NCBI GenBank assembly: GCA_003539495.1 | Contig: DPPB01000020.1 | Coordinates: forward strand, 1-64,000 | DNA from: Oscillibacter sp. | GTDB lineage: Bacteria; Bacillota; Clostridia; Oscillospirales; Oscillospiraceae | Length of the DNA stretch: 64,000 nt | Reading direction: 5' to 3' | Shown: positions 1 through 8,326 of the stretch, piece by piece | How positions within the stretch are numbered: the first letter of the stretch is position 1 | How the letters are laid out: each line of letters begins with the position of its first letter | The notes under the pieces: model-generated | Told to the model about the DNA's origin: nothing | Databases searched by the model: none | Seen by the model: the letters and a program-made list of their open reading frames with translations, nothing else | Made by a program: the position numbers and the translations under genes

Positions 1-95
1 CCACATCGGCCCGCACCGCCGAATTTCTTGTTTTTATCCGTAGGGCGGGGTGCCCTTACCCCGTCTGCCCGTTATCCTCTGCATTTCCTGTAATG

Positions 96-146
96 TGTCA
101 TTGCGAGCCAGTGGCCGATGCCACTGGTGTGGCGATCCGTCCCCCT
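96..146 (-). repeat. Q-family palindromic repeat, copy 1
   Basis: This copy reads in reverse relative to the copies at 8242 and 11591. It starts with TGTCATTGCGAGCC, has a central palindrome CCAGTGGCCGATGCCACTGG, and ends with GGCGATCCGTCCCC. Nearly the same sequence recurs at 504-553. Seven copies of the family are scattered over intergenic DNA in the window. Confidence 0.8.
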
Positions 147-391
147 GCATTACGCCTCCGGTGGCTCCCTTTCTTTCTGCGGAGAAAGAAAGGGAGAAAA
201 GAACGCCGCCAAAGCCCATGGTTTTGGAATCCTTTTCGCGGCTGAGGTGCTGATTGTACCGGCCCCTTTCAGCCACGCGAACCCGGCGCTGTGAAATCCG
301 CCCTTGCCTTCGCATACTCTCTGCGTCTAATGCCGCGACGCGCTCTGCGCCTGTGCTGGCCTGGCGGGACGGGGGAAACCTCTGCGTCTGC

Positions 392-423
392 CGTGCGGGG
401 CGATGTGGGCATCGCCCCCTACG
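392..423 (+). repeat. P-family short palindrome
   Basis: The unit is GGGGCGATGTGGGCATCGCCCC followed by CTACGG, read in two parts here. It is a near-perfect palindrome with a fixed CTACGG tail. Related units occur at 40-73, 5199-5224, 11303-11692, 26050-26075 and 38726-38752, always between genes. Confidence 0.7.
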
Positions 424-503
424 GCTTTTTATCGGTAACCGGTGCGTAGGGGCCGTCCTCCCGGACGACCCGAGCCGGACTTGCGCTGCAGCTCTTGCGA
501 AGC

Positions 504-553
504 TGTCATTGCGAGCCAGTGACCGATGCCACTGGTGTGGCGATCCGTCCCCC
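504..553 (-). repeat. Q-family palindromic repeat, copy 2
   Basis: Almost identical to the copy at 96-146 and in the same orientation, with TGTCATTGCGAGCC at the left end and GGCGATCCGTCCCC at the right. It lies just downstream of the leftward LysM-glycosidase gene. Confidence 0.8.
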
Positions 554-586
554 TACACTGTGCCTCTCGTCCCGCGCTCTGTCCTC

Positions 587-1873
587 TTACCGCATTACCT
601 CGATCTCAAATCCCCCGTGCAGCGCCAGATACGTCTGGGGTGCAGGCCGCATCAGATTCCATAGGCCCACCCCCTGCAGGCCCTTCTCCGCCGCCAGGCG
701 GAACTTGGCATAGCTGCTCCGGGCATCCTCAAACCACACCTCGTGCTCCCTGCCTCCCGCCGCTGTATACCGGAACCACGGGGCCTGGGCCGTTTCGTCA
801 TAGCGTATCTCTGCCCCGTGCCGCCGGGCCAGGGCCAGGGCCTCCTGCGGCGAGACGGATTCCCCCCTGGTCACCCCCTCCCGGAAGGGCAGCGGCCAGT
901 CGTAGCCATATACCGGCACCCCCAGAAACAGCTTCTCCGCCGGGATTTCTGTCAGGGCGTAGTCCACCACCTGGCGCACCTTGTCCAGGGGAGCCACGGC
1001 CATAGGCGGCCCGGCGGTATAGCCCCACTCATAGGTCATCAGCAGCACCCCGTTGGTAGCCCGGCCCAGGGCGGCGTAGTCGTGGGCCTCGTACAGCAGG
1101 CCCCGCTGCCCGGCGAAGGTCTTGGGGGCCAGGGCCACCAGTACGCTGCAGCCCAGGGGATTCAGCTCCCGGCGCAGCCGGTCCACGAAGGCGGCATAGG
1201 CCGCTCCCAGCTCCGGCCGGATGTACTCAAAGTCCACATCCAGTCCGCCGTAGCCCTTCTCCTTCAATATTTCCTTGATCTGCCCCAGCAGCGTCTCCTG
1301 CCGGGGGGCGCTGCCCAGCAGCGCCTCTGCCCGGGCGGAGGAGAACCGTCCCTCCTCCGTCATGGTGGACAGATGCATCCACGGCAGCACGCTGTATTGC
1401 CCCGCTGCCGCTAAAATTCCCTCGTCCCGCAGGGCCACCAGACCCCCGTCCGTTCCGATGCCGTAGGTAAAGGGGGTGGCATAGGTCATGTAGGGCAGCA
1501 CCTGGCGCAGCAGGTCCCCGTTTATGAAGGGGTAGGCGTAGCCGTTCACACCCAGACTGCCCTCCCGATGCACATCCTGCAGGGACAGGATCAGCTCCTC
1601 CCCCGGGATCAATGCCCCCTGCCCCTGAAGAAAGATGTTATTTTGGTACAGCTCCCGGGTGGATATACCGTGCTCCCTTGCAATGGACCACACCGTGTCA
1701 CCCCGGTGCACCACATGGGTTCTTTCCGGCAGCAGCACCACCAGAGTCTGCCCCGGCACCAGCGTTCCGTCCGTCGGCGCCTGGTTGAGCTTTTGCAGCA
1801 GACGGGCGGACACGCCGTACTGCTGTGCAATGGAGAAAAGAGTCTCCCCCTTTTGCACCACATGGATCTTCAT
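587..1873 (-). CDS. LysM-GH18 spore cortex glycosidase (SleL/YaaH-like)
   Basis: A 428-residue protein with two LysM peptidoglycan-binding modules (residues about 2-45 and 51-95) followed by a glycoside hydrolase 18 domain. The GH18 signature is visible as GGLDVDFEYI, which supplies the DxDxE catalytic motif with Glu as proton donor. This LysM-LysM-GH18 layout is that of Bacillus SleL (YaaH), an N-acetylglucosaminidase acting on cortex peptidoglycan during germination. No signal peptide is seen, as is usual when spore proteins are made in the mother cell. The start is an ATG preceded by a GGAGGAGG-like ribosome site. The gene diverges from feoB. Related YdhD-type proteins are the main alternative assignment. 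Confidence 0.88.
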   Translation of the reverse strand: MKIHVVQKGETLFSIAQQYGVSARLLQKLNQAPTDGTLVPGQTLVVLLPERTHVVHRGDTVWSIAREHGISTRELYQNNIFLQGQGALIPGEELILSLQDVHREGSLGVNGYAYPFINGDLLRQVLPYMTYATPFTYGIGTDGGLVALRDEGILAAAGQYSVLPWMHLSTMTEEGRFSSARAEALLGSAPRQETLLGQIKEILKEKGYGGLDVDFEYIRPELGAAYAAFVDRLRRELNPLGCSVLVALAPKTFAGQRGLLYEAHDYAALGRATNGVLLMTYEWGYTAGPPMAVAPLDKVRQVVDYALTEIPAEKLFLGVPVYGYDWPLPFREGVTRGESVSPQEALALARRHGAEIRYDETAQAPWFRYTAAGGREHEVWFEDARSSYAKFRLAAEKGLQGVGLWNLMRPAPQTYLALHGGFEIEVMR

Positions 1874-2001
1874 ATTGCTTCCTCCTCCCGGCTGCCTCGC
1901 AGCACGCAGGCAGTATATGCGCCGGCCCGGCCAAATAGAAGGAACGGCTCCGATTCCCCGGGCATATACTGGGGAAATATCTGCGGCAAGGAGGAGCGCA
2001 C

Positions 2002-3990
2002 ATGAAGCAGCTCACGGTGGCCCTGGCGGGCAATCCCAATGTGGGCAAATCCACGATTTTCAACGCCCTGACGGGGCTGCACCAGCACACGGGAAACTGG
2101 CCGGGCAAAACGGTGGCCCTGGCGGAGGGCAGCCTCCGGGCCGGGGACTGCTCCGTACACCTGGTGGACCTGCCCGGCACTTATTCTCTCACTGCCGGCT
2201 CTCCCGAGGAGGAGGTGGCCCGGGATTACCTTCTCTCCGGTGCGGCGGATGTGACCCTGGCCGTGGCAGACGCCACCTGCCTGTGCCGAAACCTGAATCT
2301 CATCCTGCAGATCCGGCAGATCACCTCCCGGCTGGTGGTGTGTGTAAATCTGCTGGACGAGGCGGAAAAGGACGGGCTGGAGATTGACCTGGCTGCCCTG
2401 TCCCGGCTGCTCGCCTGTCCGGTGGTGGGTGCCGCCGCCGGCCGGGGCCGGGGCCTGGCGGAGCTGATGCGGGCCATTATAACCCAAGCGGAATACACTG
2501 CGCCGCCCGACGCCTGGCGCGTCCCCTATCCGGCCCCTGTGGAAAAGGCCCTGGCCTTGCTGCCTTGCCCCCGATACAGGGCCCTGGCCCTGCTGTGCGG
2601 AGAGCTTGCCCCGCAGCCGGAGGAGACGGCCGCCCTGTCCCGGGCTATGGATAGCTTGGGCGGCCTTACCGGCCGCGATCTCCGGGACGCTGTCACCGCC
2701 GCCCGAGTGCAGTTGGCGGAAGAAATGGGCGCCTCCTGCCTGCGCTTTCAAAAGCCGCCCCACCGGCGGGACCGGCTGCTGGACCGGCTGCTGGCGGGGC
2801 GGCTTGTGGGTATTCCCGCCATGCTGCTGCTTTTGGGTGCAGTGTTTTACCTGACCATCTGGGGCTCCTCCGCCCCCTCGGAATTTCTGCAAGGGGCTTT
2901 GTTTTCCCTGCTGGAGCCCCTTCGGGGCGGCCTTGCCTCCCTGGGCGCACCGCCCTGGCTTCAGGGCCTTGTGGCCGATGGCCTGTACCGCACCACCGCT
3001 TGGGTGGTAGCGGTGATGCTGCCGCCCATGGCCATTTTCTTCCCCCTGTTCACGCTGTTGGAGGACGCAGGCTACCTGCCCCGGGTGGCCTTTAACTTAG
3101 ACGGCCTTATGTGCCGCTGCGGCGGTCACGGGCGGCAGAGCCTGACCATGTGCATGGGCTTTGGCTGCAACGCCTGCGGTGTCACCGGCTGCCGCATTAT
3201 CGACTCCCCCCGGGAGCGGCTCACGGCCCAGCTGACCAATTCCCTGGTCCCCTGCAACGGCCGCTTCCCCACACTGGTGGCGCTGATCTCCCTGTTTTTC
3301 CTGGGAAATACCAGCGGCCCCGGCCGGCGGCTGCTGGGGGCGGGGCTGTTTTTGGCCGTGATCCTCTTTTCCGTGGGCATGACGCTGCTCACCTCCAAGC
3401 TCCTCTCCCGCACCCTCCTGCGGGGGCAGGTGTCCTCCTTTTCCCTGGAGCTGCCCCCCTATCGCCTGCCGCAGATCGGGAAGGTTCTGGTGCGCTCCCT
3501 GCTGGACCGGACGCTTTTTGTCCTGGGTCGGGCGGTAACGGTGGCTATGCCCGCCGGGGCAGTGCTGTGGCTGCTGTCCAACCTCGCCGTTTCCGGCCGG
3601 CCGTTGCTGGCCGTCCTGGCCGGCTTTCTCCAGCCCCTGGGGGATCTCATGGGTCTGGACGGCATGGTGCTGCTGGCATTTCTCCTGGCCTTTCCCGCCA
3701 ACGAGATCATGCTGCCCGTTCTGGCCATGGGGTATCTCTCCACCTCCGTTATGGCGGATATCGGGACAGCCCGCTTAGGTCAGGTGCTGGCCCTCCACGG
3801 ATGGTCCTGGCAGACGGCGGTCTGCGCTGCGGTGCTGTGCCTGATGCACCTGCCCTGCGGCACCACCTGCCTGACCCTGCTCAAGGAGACCGGCAGCAAA
3901 AAATGGACCCTGGTGGGAATGCTGCTGCCCCTTTCCATGGGCATCCTGCTGTGCTGTATGCTTCATGGGCTGTTTTGTATTTTTGCATAG
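2002..3990 (+). CDS. feoB: Ferrous iron transport protein B (FeoB)
   Basis: A 662-residue inner-membrane iron permease with an N-terminal GTPase. G1 is GNPNVGKST near residue 10, G3 is DLPGTYSL and G4 is NLLD. The membrane part (from about residue 270) holds two gate repeats; the conserved MGFGCNACG and VPCNGRFPTL segments identify FeoB rather than a general Era-type GTPase. The start ATG follows an AAGGAGGAG ribosome site. No feoA gene lies upstream or downstream, although FeoA and FeoB are usually paired, so FeoA is either encoded elsewhere or dispensable. The gene is flanked by sporulation genes on opposite strands and is probably transcribed alone. Confidence 0.95.
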   Translation: MKQLTVALAGNPNVGKSTIFNALTGLHQHTGNWPGKTVALAEGSLRAGDCSVHLVDLPGTYSLTAGSPEEEVARDYLLSGAADVTLAVADATCLCRNLNLILQIRQITSRLVVCVNLLDEAEKDGLEIDLAALSRLLACPVVGAAAGRGRGLAELMRAIITQAEYTAPPDAWRVPYPAPVEKALALLPCPRYRALALLCGELAPQPEETAALSRAMDSLGGLTGRDLRDAVTAARVQLAEEMGASCLRFQKPPHRRDRLLDRLLAGRLVGIPAMLLLLGAVFYLTIWGSSAPSEFLQGALFSLLEPLRGGLASLGAPPWLQGLVADGLYRTTAWVVAVMLPPMAIFFPLFTLLEDAGYLPRVAFNLDGLMCRCGGHGRQSLTMCMGFGCNACGVTGCRIIDSPRERLTAQLTNSLVPCNGRFPTLVALISLFFLGNTSGPGRRLLGAGLFLAVILFSVGMTLLTSKLLSRTLLRGQVSSFSLELPPYRLPQIGKVLVRSLLDRTLFVLGRAVTVAMPAGAVLWLLSNLAVSGRPLLAVLAGFLQPLGDLMGLDGMVLLAFLLAFPANEIMLPVLAMGYLSTSVMADIGTARLGQVLALHGWSWQTAVCAAVLCLMHLPCGTTCLTLLKETGSKKWTLVGMLLPLSMGILLCCMLHGLFCIFA

Positions 3991-4008
3991 GATATGTACC
4001 ACTTTATG

Positions 4009-4917
4009 CTATACAGAATACCAGCAAAATACCAGCAAATAAGCCAGCAGGGCAGACAGGGCCGCCTGCAGGAGCTTGCCGAGAAAATAGCGACCCATTT
4101 TCAGATTCGTGTCCGCCAGCACGGCTGCGGTCTGTCCGTGGACGGATAGTCCACCCCAGCCCAGCAGCGCCGCCGCCCATACAAAGTCCGTTCTTCCGCT
4201 GCCCAGCCGCATAACGCCTCCAGTAAGCTCAATAAAGCCCAGGGCCGCCGGATGGCTTACCCCCGTCCACTCCGTCACCAGGGCCTGCACCACCAAGGCA
4301 AAAACCACAAAGCCGCAGACCCGGAGCATGGACAGGGCGGAATCCTGCACGGACCGGATGAAGGCCGGGAGGATCTTCTCCGGCAGACGCTGCGGAGGAA
4401 AAAGGCCCGGCTTTGGGCGGCTCTTTCCCCGCAGCAGCACCCCCACCAAAACGGCGGACACTGCGTGGATGAGGTACAGAGCCCAGCCGGCTGTCAGACT
4501 CTGAAAGCAGCCCAGGCCCACTACGCCCAGAATGAAGGATGGCCCCGCGTTATTACAGAAGGAGAGCAGGCGCTCCGCCTCGCCGCAGGAGATGCGGCCC
4601 TCCCGGTACAGCTGACCCACGGTGCGCCCGCCCACGGGGTAGCCCCCCAAAAGGCCCAGGAAAAAGGCAGAGGCCCCGGCCCCGCTTACCCGGAACAGCA
4701 GCGCCGCTGCCGGGGTCAGGCGGCGGCCCATCCCCTCGGCAAAGCCCAGGGAGGTGAAAAGCCCTGACACTACAAAAAATGGAAACAGTGCCGGAACCAC
4801 CGACCGGGCGCAAAGAGACAGGCCCCGGCGCACCGCTTCCCCGGCGGCGGCGCTGCTCACAAGCAGCACCGCCATGATGCCCAGCAGGCACAGGGCCTGC
4901 CATTTCCGTTTGCTCAC
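4009..4917 (-). CDS. ylbJ: Sporulation integral membrane protein YlbJ
   Basis: A 302-residue membrane protein with nucleoside-recognition (gate) domains and about eight hydrophobic segments. The conserved GGYPVGG, NNAGPSFILG and SVHGQ segments match the YlbJ family, a sigma-E-dependent factor needed for stable spores in Bacillus. I chose the GTG at 4917 because a GAGGGGGCGAGG ribosome site sits just upstream; the reading frame stays open further upstream, but that part crosses GC-rich repeat-like DNA. The gene converges on feoB with only 18 bp between stop codons. A CATAGAGT box lies about 25 bp before the start and could be part of a sporulation promoter, but this is weak. Confidence 0.85.
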   Translation of the reverse strand: MSKRKWQALCLLGIMAVLLVSSAAAGEAVRRGLSLCARSVVPALFPFFVVSGLFTSLGFAEGMGRRLTPAAALLFRVSGAGASAFFLGLLGGYPVGGRTVGQLYREGRISCGEAERLLSFCNNAGPSFILGVVGLGCFQSLTAGWALYLIHAVSAVLVGVLLRGKSRPKPGLFPPQRLPEKILPAFIRSVQDSALSMLRVCGFVVFALVVQALVTEWTGVSHPAALGFIELTGGVMRLGSGRTDFVWAAALLGWGGLSVHGQTAAVLADTNLKMGRYFLGKLLQAALSALLAYLLVFCWYSV

Positions 4918-5274
4918 AGCCTCGCCCCCTCGGCTACACTCTATGCAGCCGGGGCGCGGGGCTTGCCTGCTTTTGAATGGCAAGGAAGGCCCTTCCTTAC
5001 CGCTATCGTATTTTCTCCGCTGTATCGACAGCCTGATTCGTCTCCTTTTCCCCGGACAGGCAAGTTTTTCTCCGTGGGCGCATAGGATTTGCAAGCGGAA
5101 AGGGGTGCGCGGCGGGGCACACGGGGTCCCGACGTACAGGGAAAGGCTTTGCAGAGCAGGGCCCGCGCGCCCTGCCGAAGTGCAGCGTGTGACGGCGGCG
5201 GGCTGAGGGCAGCCCGCCCTACGGATGCGCTGCAGGAAGCCGATGCAGCAAGCGGAACAGGAGGATGCAGGACC
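4918..5274. other. Gene-free divergent region between ylbJ and yqfC
   Basis: No supported gene. The region contains a hairpin (GGCAAGGAAGG / CCTTCCTTACC near 4979), a P-family palindrome at 5199-5224, and around 5140-5180 a run weakly reminiscent of the R2 repeat (GACGTACAGG then CTTTGC). The last 20 bp hold the yqfC ribosome site. Promoters for ylbJ and yqfC must lie here, but I could not place them confidently. Confidence 0.5.
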
Positions 5275-5556
5275 ATGCAAAAACGGAGGCTGTCTCAGGT
5301 GGGTGTGGAGGCCGTGGAGCGGCTGAACCTGCCGCCGGAAACGGCGGTGGGTGTGCCGCAGGTGGAGCTGTACGGAAGCCGCCAGCTCTATATGGCGGGA
5401 CATAGGGGCGTTATCTCCTATAGCACAGAGGAGGTGACGGTATCCGGCGGCAGCATGACCGTGCGCATAATCGGAAAAGACCTGCAGCTGGCGGCCATGA
5501 CCGACGGGGAGCTGCGGCTGACGGGTCACATTGACCGGGTGGAGCTGGTGGAGTAA
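5275..5556 (+). CDS. yqfC: Sporulation protein YqfC
   Basis: A 93-residue protein of the YqfC/YabP-like fold, with a predicted all-beta core (PQVELYGSRQLYMAGH, then alternating strands up to RVELVE). In Bacillus yqfC is expressed with yqfD in the mother cell under sigma-E. Identification rests on the YqfC-like sequence and on the diagnostic position directly upstream of yqfD and phoH. The ATG is preceded by AGGAGG at 5259, which decides the start over more distal in-frame codons lying in repeat DNA. Its stop is 4 bp from the yqfD start, so the two are translationally coupled. Confidence 0.85.
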   Translation: MQKRRLSQVGVEAVERLNLPPETAVGVPQVELYGSRQLYMAGHRGVISYSTEEVTVSGGSMTVRIIGKDLQLAAMTDGELRLTGHIDRVELVE

Positions 5557-5560
5557 ATAT

Positions 5561-6760
5561 ATGTATAAACGAATCGTCCATTATTTACAGGGCAGCCAGC
5601 TGGTGCAGATCCAATGCGCCTGTCCGGAACGGGTGCTGAACCTGCTGGGAGCCAAGGGCATCCTGTTTTGGGATCTGCAGTGGGAATCGGAAATCTGCCT
5701 GCGGCTGCGGATGCTGCTGGAACAGGGGCCGGCCCTGGAGGAAATCGCCGGGCAGACCGGGGCGGAGATGACGGTGCTGCGGCGCCGGGGGATCCCGGTC
5801 CTGTGGGGACGGTTTCACAGGCGGTACGTGCTTTTGGCGGGGTTCGCGGTCTTTTGGCTGCTTTTATTCGGCGGGAATTTATTTATATGGGAGTTCCGGG
5901 TCAGCGGCAATGAAACAGTGCCCACAGAGACGGTGCTGCGGGCGCTGGAAAACTACGGCATCACCGTCGGCTCCCCGGGGCTGGAGATCGACCAGGAGGA
6001 CATGCGCAACCATGTGCTGCTGGAGCTGCACGACGTATCCTGGCTGACGGTGAATGTGAAGGGCTGCGTGGCCTATGTGCAGGTGGTGGAGCGGCAGCGG
6101 CCGCCGGAGATCGCGGACGAGGCGGGTGTGTGGAATATCGTGGCTGCCCGGGACGGCCTGGTGACCCGGGTGCGGGCCCTGGACGGCAAGGCCCTGGTGG
6201 CGGAGGGCAGCACCGTGACGGAGGGGGAGCTGCTGGTGACGGGGGTGTATGAATCCCGGGAGGGCAATACCTATATGACCCACAGCCTGGGCACCGTGGA
6301 GGCCCGGACCTGGTATGAGCTGTCGGTATCGGTGCCCCTGGAGATCACGGAAAAGAGCGGGGGAAGGCGGGAAAAAACCGCCCTCTCCGTAGATTTTGGC
6401 AAAAAAAGAATAAAATTGTGGGGCAGGGGTAGCATAAGCGGCGCAAGCTGTGATAAAATAACTTATTATCATCCGCTGTCGCTGCCGGGCGGGCTGCGCC
6501 TGCCCATTACGATGGTACGGGAGTCTGTGACATACTATGACGGCCAAAGCGTCCGCCGCAGCCGGGAGCAGGCACAGAAGGAGGGGGAAACCCTCCTGCT
6601 GCAGCAGCTCAAGGCCCAGCTGGGCCGGGACGGCTCCGTGACGGAGACAAGATTCTCCGCCGCAGAGGAGGGGGACTATCTGACGGTCACCCTGCAGGCG
6701 GAGTGCCTGGAGCAGATTGGCGTACCTGTGCAGGTGCAGCAGACAGAGGAAGCAAACTGA
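5561..6760 (+). CDS. yqfD: Sporulation protein YqfD
   Basis: A 399-residue protein of the YqfD family. One transmembrane segment near residues 85-105 (the VLLAGFAVFWLLLFGGNLFI stretch) separates a cytosolic N-terminal part from a large extracytoplasmic domain with a POTRA-like start (FRVSGNETVPTETVLRAL). YqfD is a sigma-E-controlled sporulation factor of unknown biochemical role. The ATG lies just after the yqfC stop, and the stop is followed 11 bp later by phoH, giving a yqfC-yqfD-phoH-ybeY run as in many Firmicutes. Confidence 0.88.
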   Translation: MYKRIVHYLQGSQLVQIQCACPERVLNLLGAKGILFWDLQWESEICLRLRMLLEQGPALEEIAGQTGAEMTVLRRRGIPVLWGRFHRRYVLLAGFAVFWLLLFGGNLFIWEFRVSGNETVPTETVLRALENYGITVGSPGLEIDQEDMRNHVLLELHDVSWLTVNVKGCVAYVQVVERQRPPEIADEAGVWNIVAARDGLVTRVRALDGKALVAEGSTVTEGELLVTGVYESREGNTYMTHSLGTVEARTWYELSVSVPLEITEKSGGRREKTALSVDFGKKRIKLWGRGSISGASCDKITYYHPLSLPGGLRLPITMVRESVTYYDGQSVRRSREQAQKEGETLLLQQLKAQLGRDGSVTETRFSAAEEGDYLTVTLQAECLEQIGVPVQVQQTEEAN

Positions 6761-6771
6761 GGAGGAGACCC

Positions 6772-7731
6772 ATGGAGCAGCGCATCAGCCTGGAACGCAT
6801 GGAGGAGGCTGTGAGCCTTTTTGGCTCTTTTGACGAGAATATTCGCATCTTAGAAAATGAATTTCATGTATCGGTGGTAAACCGGGAGGAGCAGCTCATC
6901 ATCACCGGTGAGCCCGAGGATACCATGCTGGCGGAAAAGGCCATTGAGGCCCTGCTGCGGCTTATCTCCCGGGGGGAAAATGTGGGAGAGCAGCATGTGC
7001 GCTATGTCATCGGCCTGTGCCGCAGCGGACAATTGGACCGCATTGATGAGCTGACACGAGACGTGGTGTGCATCAGCGCCAAGGGCCGGCCCATCAAGCC
7101 CAAGACCATCGGCCAAAAGGACTACATAAAGACCATCCAGGCCTGCCCGGTGACTATCGGCGTGGGCCCGGCGGGCACCGGCAAGACCTATTTGGCCGTG
7201 GCGGCGGCGGTGAAGGCCTTTCGGGAAAAGGAGGTCAGCCGTATCATCCTCACCCGCCCGGCGGTGGAGGCCGGAGAGCGGCTGGGCTTTCTGCCCGGAG
7301 ACCTGCAGAGCAAGGTGGACCCCTACCTGCGCCCCCTGTACGACGCCCTGTTCGATATGCTGGGGCCGGAGACCTATCAGAAGTATTTGGAAAAAGGCAA
7401 CATTGAGGTGGCGCCCTTGGCCTATATGCGCGGGCGGACTCTGGACGACAGCTTCATCATCCTGGATGAGGCTCAGAACACCAGCCGGGAGCAGATGAAA
7501 ATGTTCCTGACCAGAATGGGCTTCGGATCCAGGGTGGTCATCACCGGCGACGTGACACAGATCGACCTGCCCAGCGACAAGCCCAGCGGCCTGAAGGAGG
7601 CCATGCGGGTGCTGGACGGCGTGGAGGGTGTGGGCATCTGCCGCCTGACCCAAAACGACGTGGTGCGGCACATTATGGTGCAGCGGATCATTGAGGCCTA
7701 CGCCAAGTTTGAGGAGAAGAAAAAGAAATGA
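6772..7731 (+). CDS. phoH: PhoH family ATPase
   Basis: A 319-residue P-loop ATPase. The Walker A motif GPAGTGKT lies near residue 132 and Walker B is FIILDEAQN. The N-terminal part resembles a small KH-like domain. PhoH-like (PhoL/YlaK-type) proteins are linked to RNA metabolism and nearly always sit beside ybeY. The ATG at 6772 has a strong GAGGAGGAG ribosome site. The stop codon overlaps the ybeY start (ATGA), so the two are coupled. The precise activity is not established for the family. Confidence 0.93.
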   Translation: MEQRISLERMEEAVSLFGSFDENIRILENEFHVSVVNREEQLIITGEPEDTMLAEKAIEALLRLISRGENVGEQHVRYVIGLCRSGQLDRIDELTRDVVCISAKGRPIKPKTIGQKDYIKTIQACPVTIGVGPAGTGKTYLAVAAAVKAFREKEVSRIILTRPAVEAGERLGFLPGDLQSKVDPYLRPLYDALFDMLGPETYQKYLEKGNIEVAPLAYMRGRTLDDSFIILDEAQNTSREQMKMFLTRMGFGSRVVITGDVTQIDLPSDKPSGLKEAMRVLDGVEGVGICRLTQNDVVRHIMVQRIIEAYAKFEEKKKK

Positions 7732-8222
7732 GAAAGACCCACTATATCCCCATTACCGCCGACGTGCCCGGGGCGGCATCGGACAGCAACTGCGCCCTGA
7801 TCCGCAAAACCATCCGCACGGCTCTGGCGGCGGAGGGGATGGAGCTCCCCTGTGAGATCGACGTGCTGCTGACCAGCGATGAGGGGATCCATCAGATCAA
7901 CCTGGACATGCGCAATGTGGACAGGCCCACGGATGTGCTGAGCTTTCCGGAGTTTGACCTGAGACCGGGGGAGCTGCCCGCGGTGGAGGACGCAGACCCG
8001 GGGACGGGACTTATTCCCCTGGGGGACATGGTGCTGTCCATGGAGCGGGTGGCGGCCCAGGCCAAGGAGTACGGCCACTCGAGGCGCCGGGAGCTTGCGT
8101 ACCTGGTGACCCACTCGGTGCTGCATCTGCTGGGGTATGACCACCTGGACGAGGGGGCCATGAAAAAGCAGATGCGCTGGCGGGAGGAGGCCATCATGGG
8201 CCTGCTGGGGCTGGAGCGATAA
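7728..8222 (+). CDS. ybeY: Endoribonuclease YbeY
   Basis: A 164-residue single-domain metalloprotein. The zinc motif is visible as HSVLHLLGYDH near residue 128, and DRPTDVLSFP is the other conserved block. YbeY matures rRNA 3' ends and takes part in ribosome quality control. The start overlaps the phoH stop. The gene ends the yqfC-ybeY operon core; a Q repeat follows before the next gene. Confidence 0.95.
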   Translation: MRKTHYIPITADVPGAASDSNCALIRKTIRTALAAEGMELPCEIDVLLTSDEGIHQINLDMRNVDRPTDVLSFPEFDLRPGELPAVEDADPGTGLIPLGDMVLSMERVAAQAKEYGHSRRRELAYLVTHSVLHLLGYDHLDEGAMKKQMRWREEAIMGLLGLER

Positions 8223-8241
8223 GACGAGTGAAAAAAGAGAA

Positions 8242-8283
8242 CGGATTGCCACAGCCGGTGCGCGCACCGGCTTCGCGATGACA
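8242..8283 (+). repeat. Q-family palindromic repeat, copy 3
   Basis: The copy reads CGGATTGCC, then a palindromic centre CCGGTGCGCGCACCGG, then CTTCGCGATGACA. It sits between ybeY and the DUF1287 gene. The arms differ from other copies by matched changes, so pairing is kept. Confidence 0.8.
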
Positions 8284-8326
8284 AATCCTTGCACATTTAC
8301 AAAAGATGCGGAGAAAGGGCGGAGGT

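Larger units (their letters stand above)
1..586. other. Gene-free region with dispersed repeats
   Basis: I see no convincing gene in this leading stretch. Open frames exist on both strands but have no family resemblance and cross repeat sequence. The region holds two copies of the Q repeat and at least two copies of the P repeat. It lies downstream of the leftward spore glycosidase gene, and no clear terminator was found. Confidence 0.6.

Noticed and set aside
254..713. Overlapping plus-strand frames at the left edge
   Set aside because: They consist largely of P and Q repeat sequence and of antisense to the LysM-glycosidase gene.
4960..5180. A third full R2 copy upstream of yqfC
   Set aside because: Only short words (GTACAGG, CTTTGC) resemble R2, and the conserved GAAGTGAATTCCGCC block is missing, so the resemblance is too weak to annotate.
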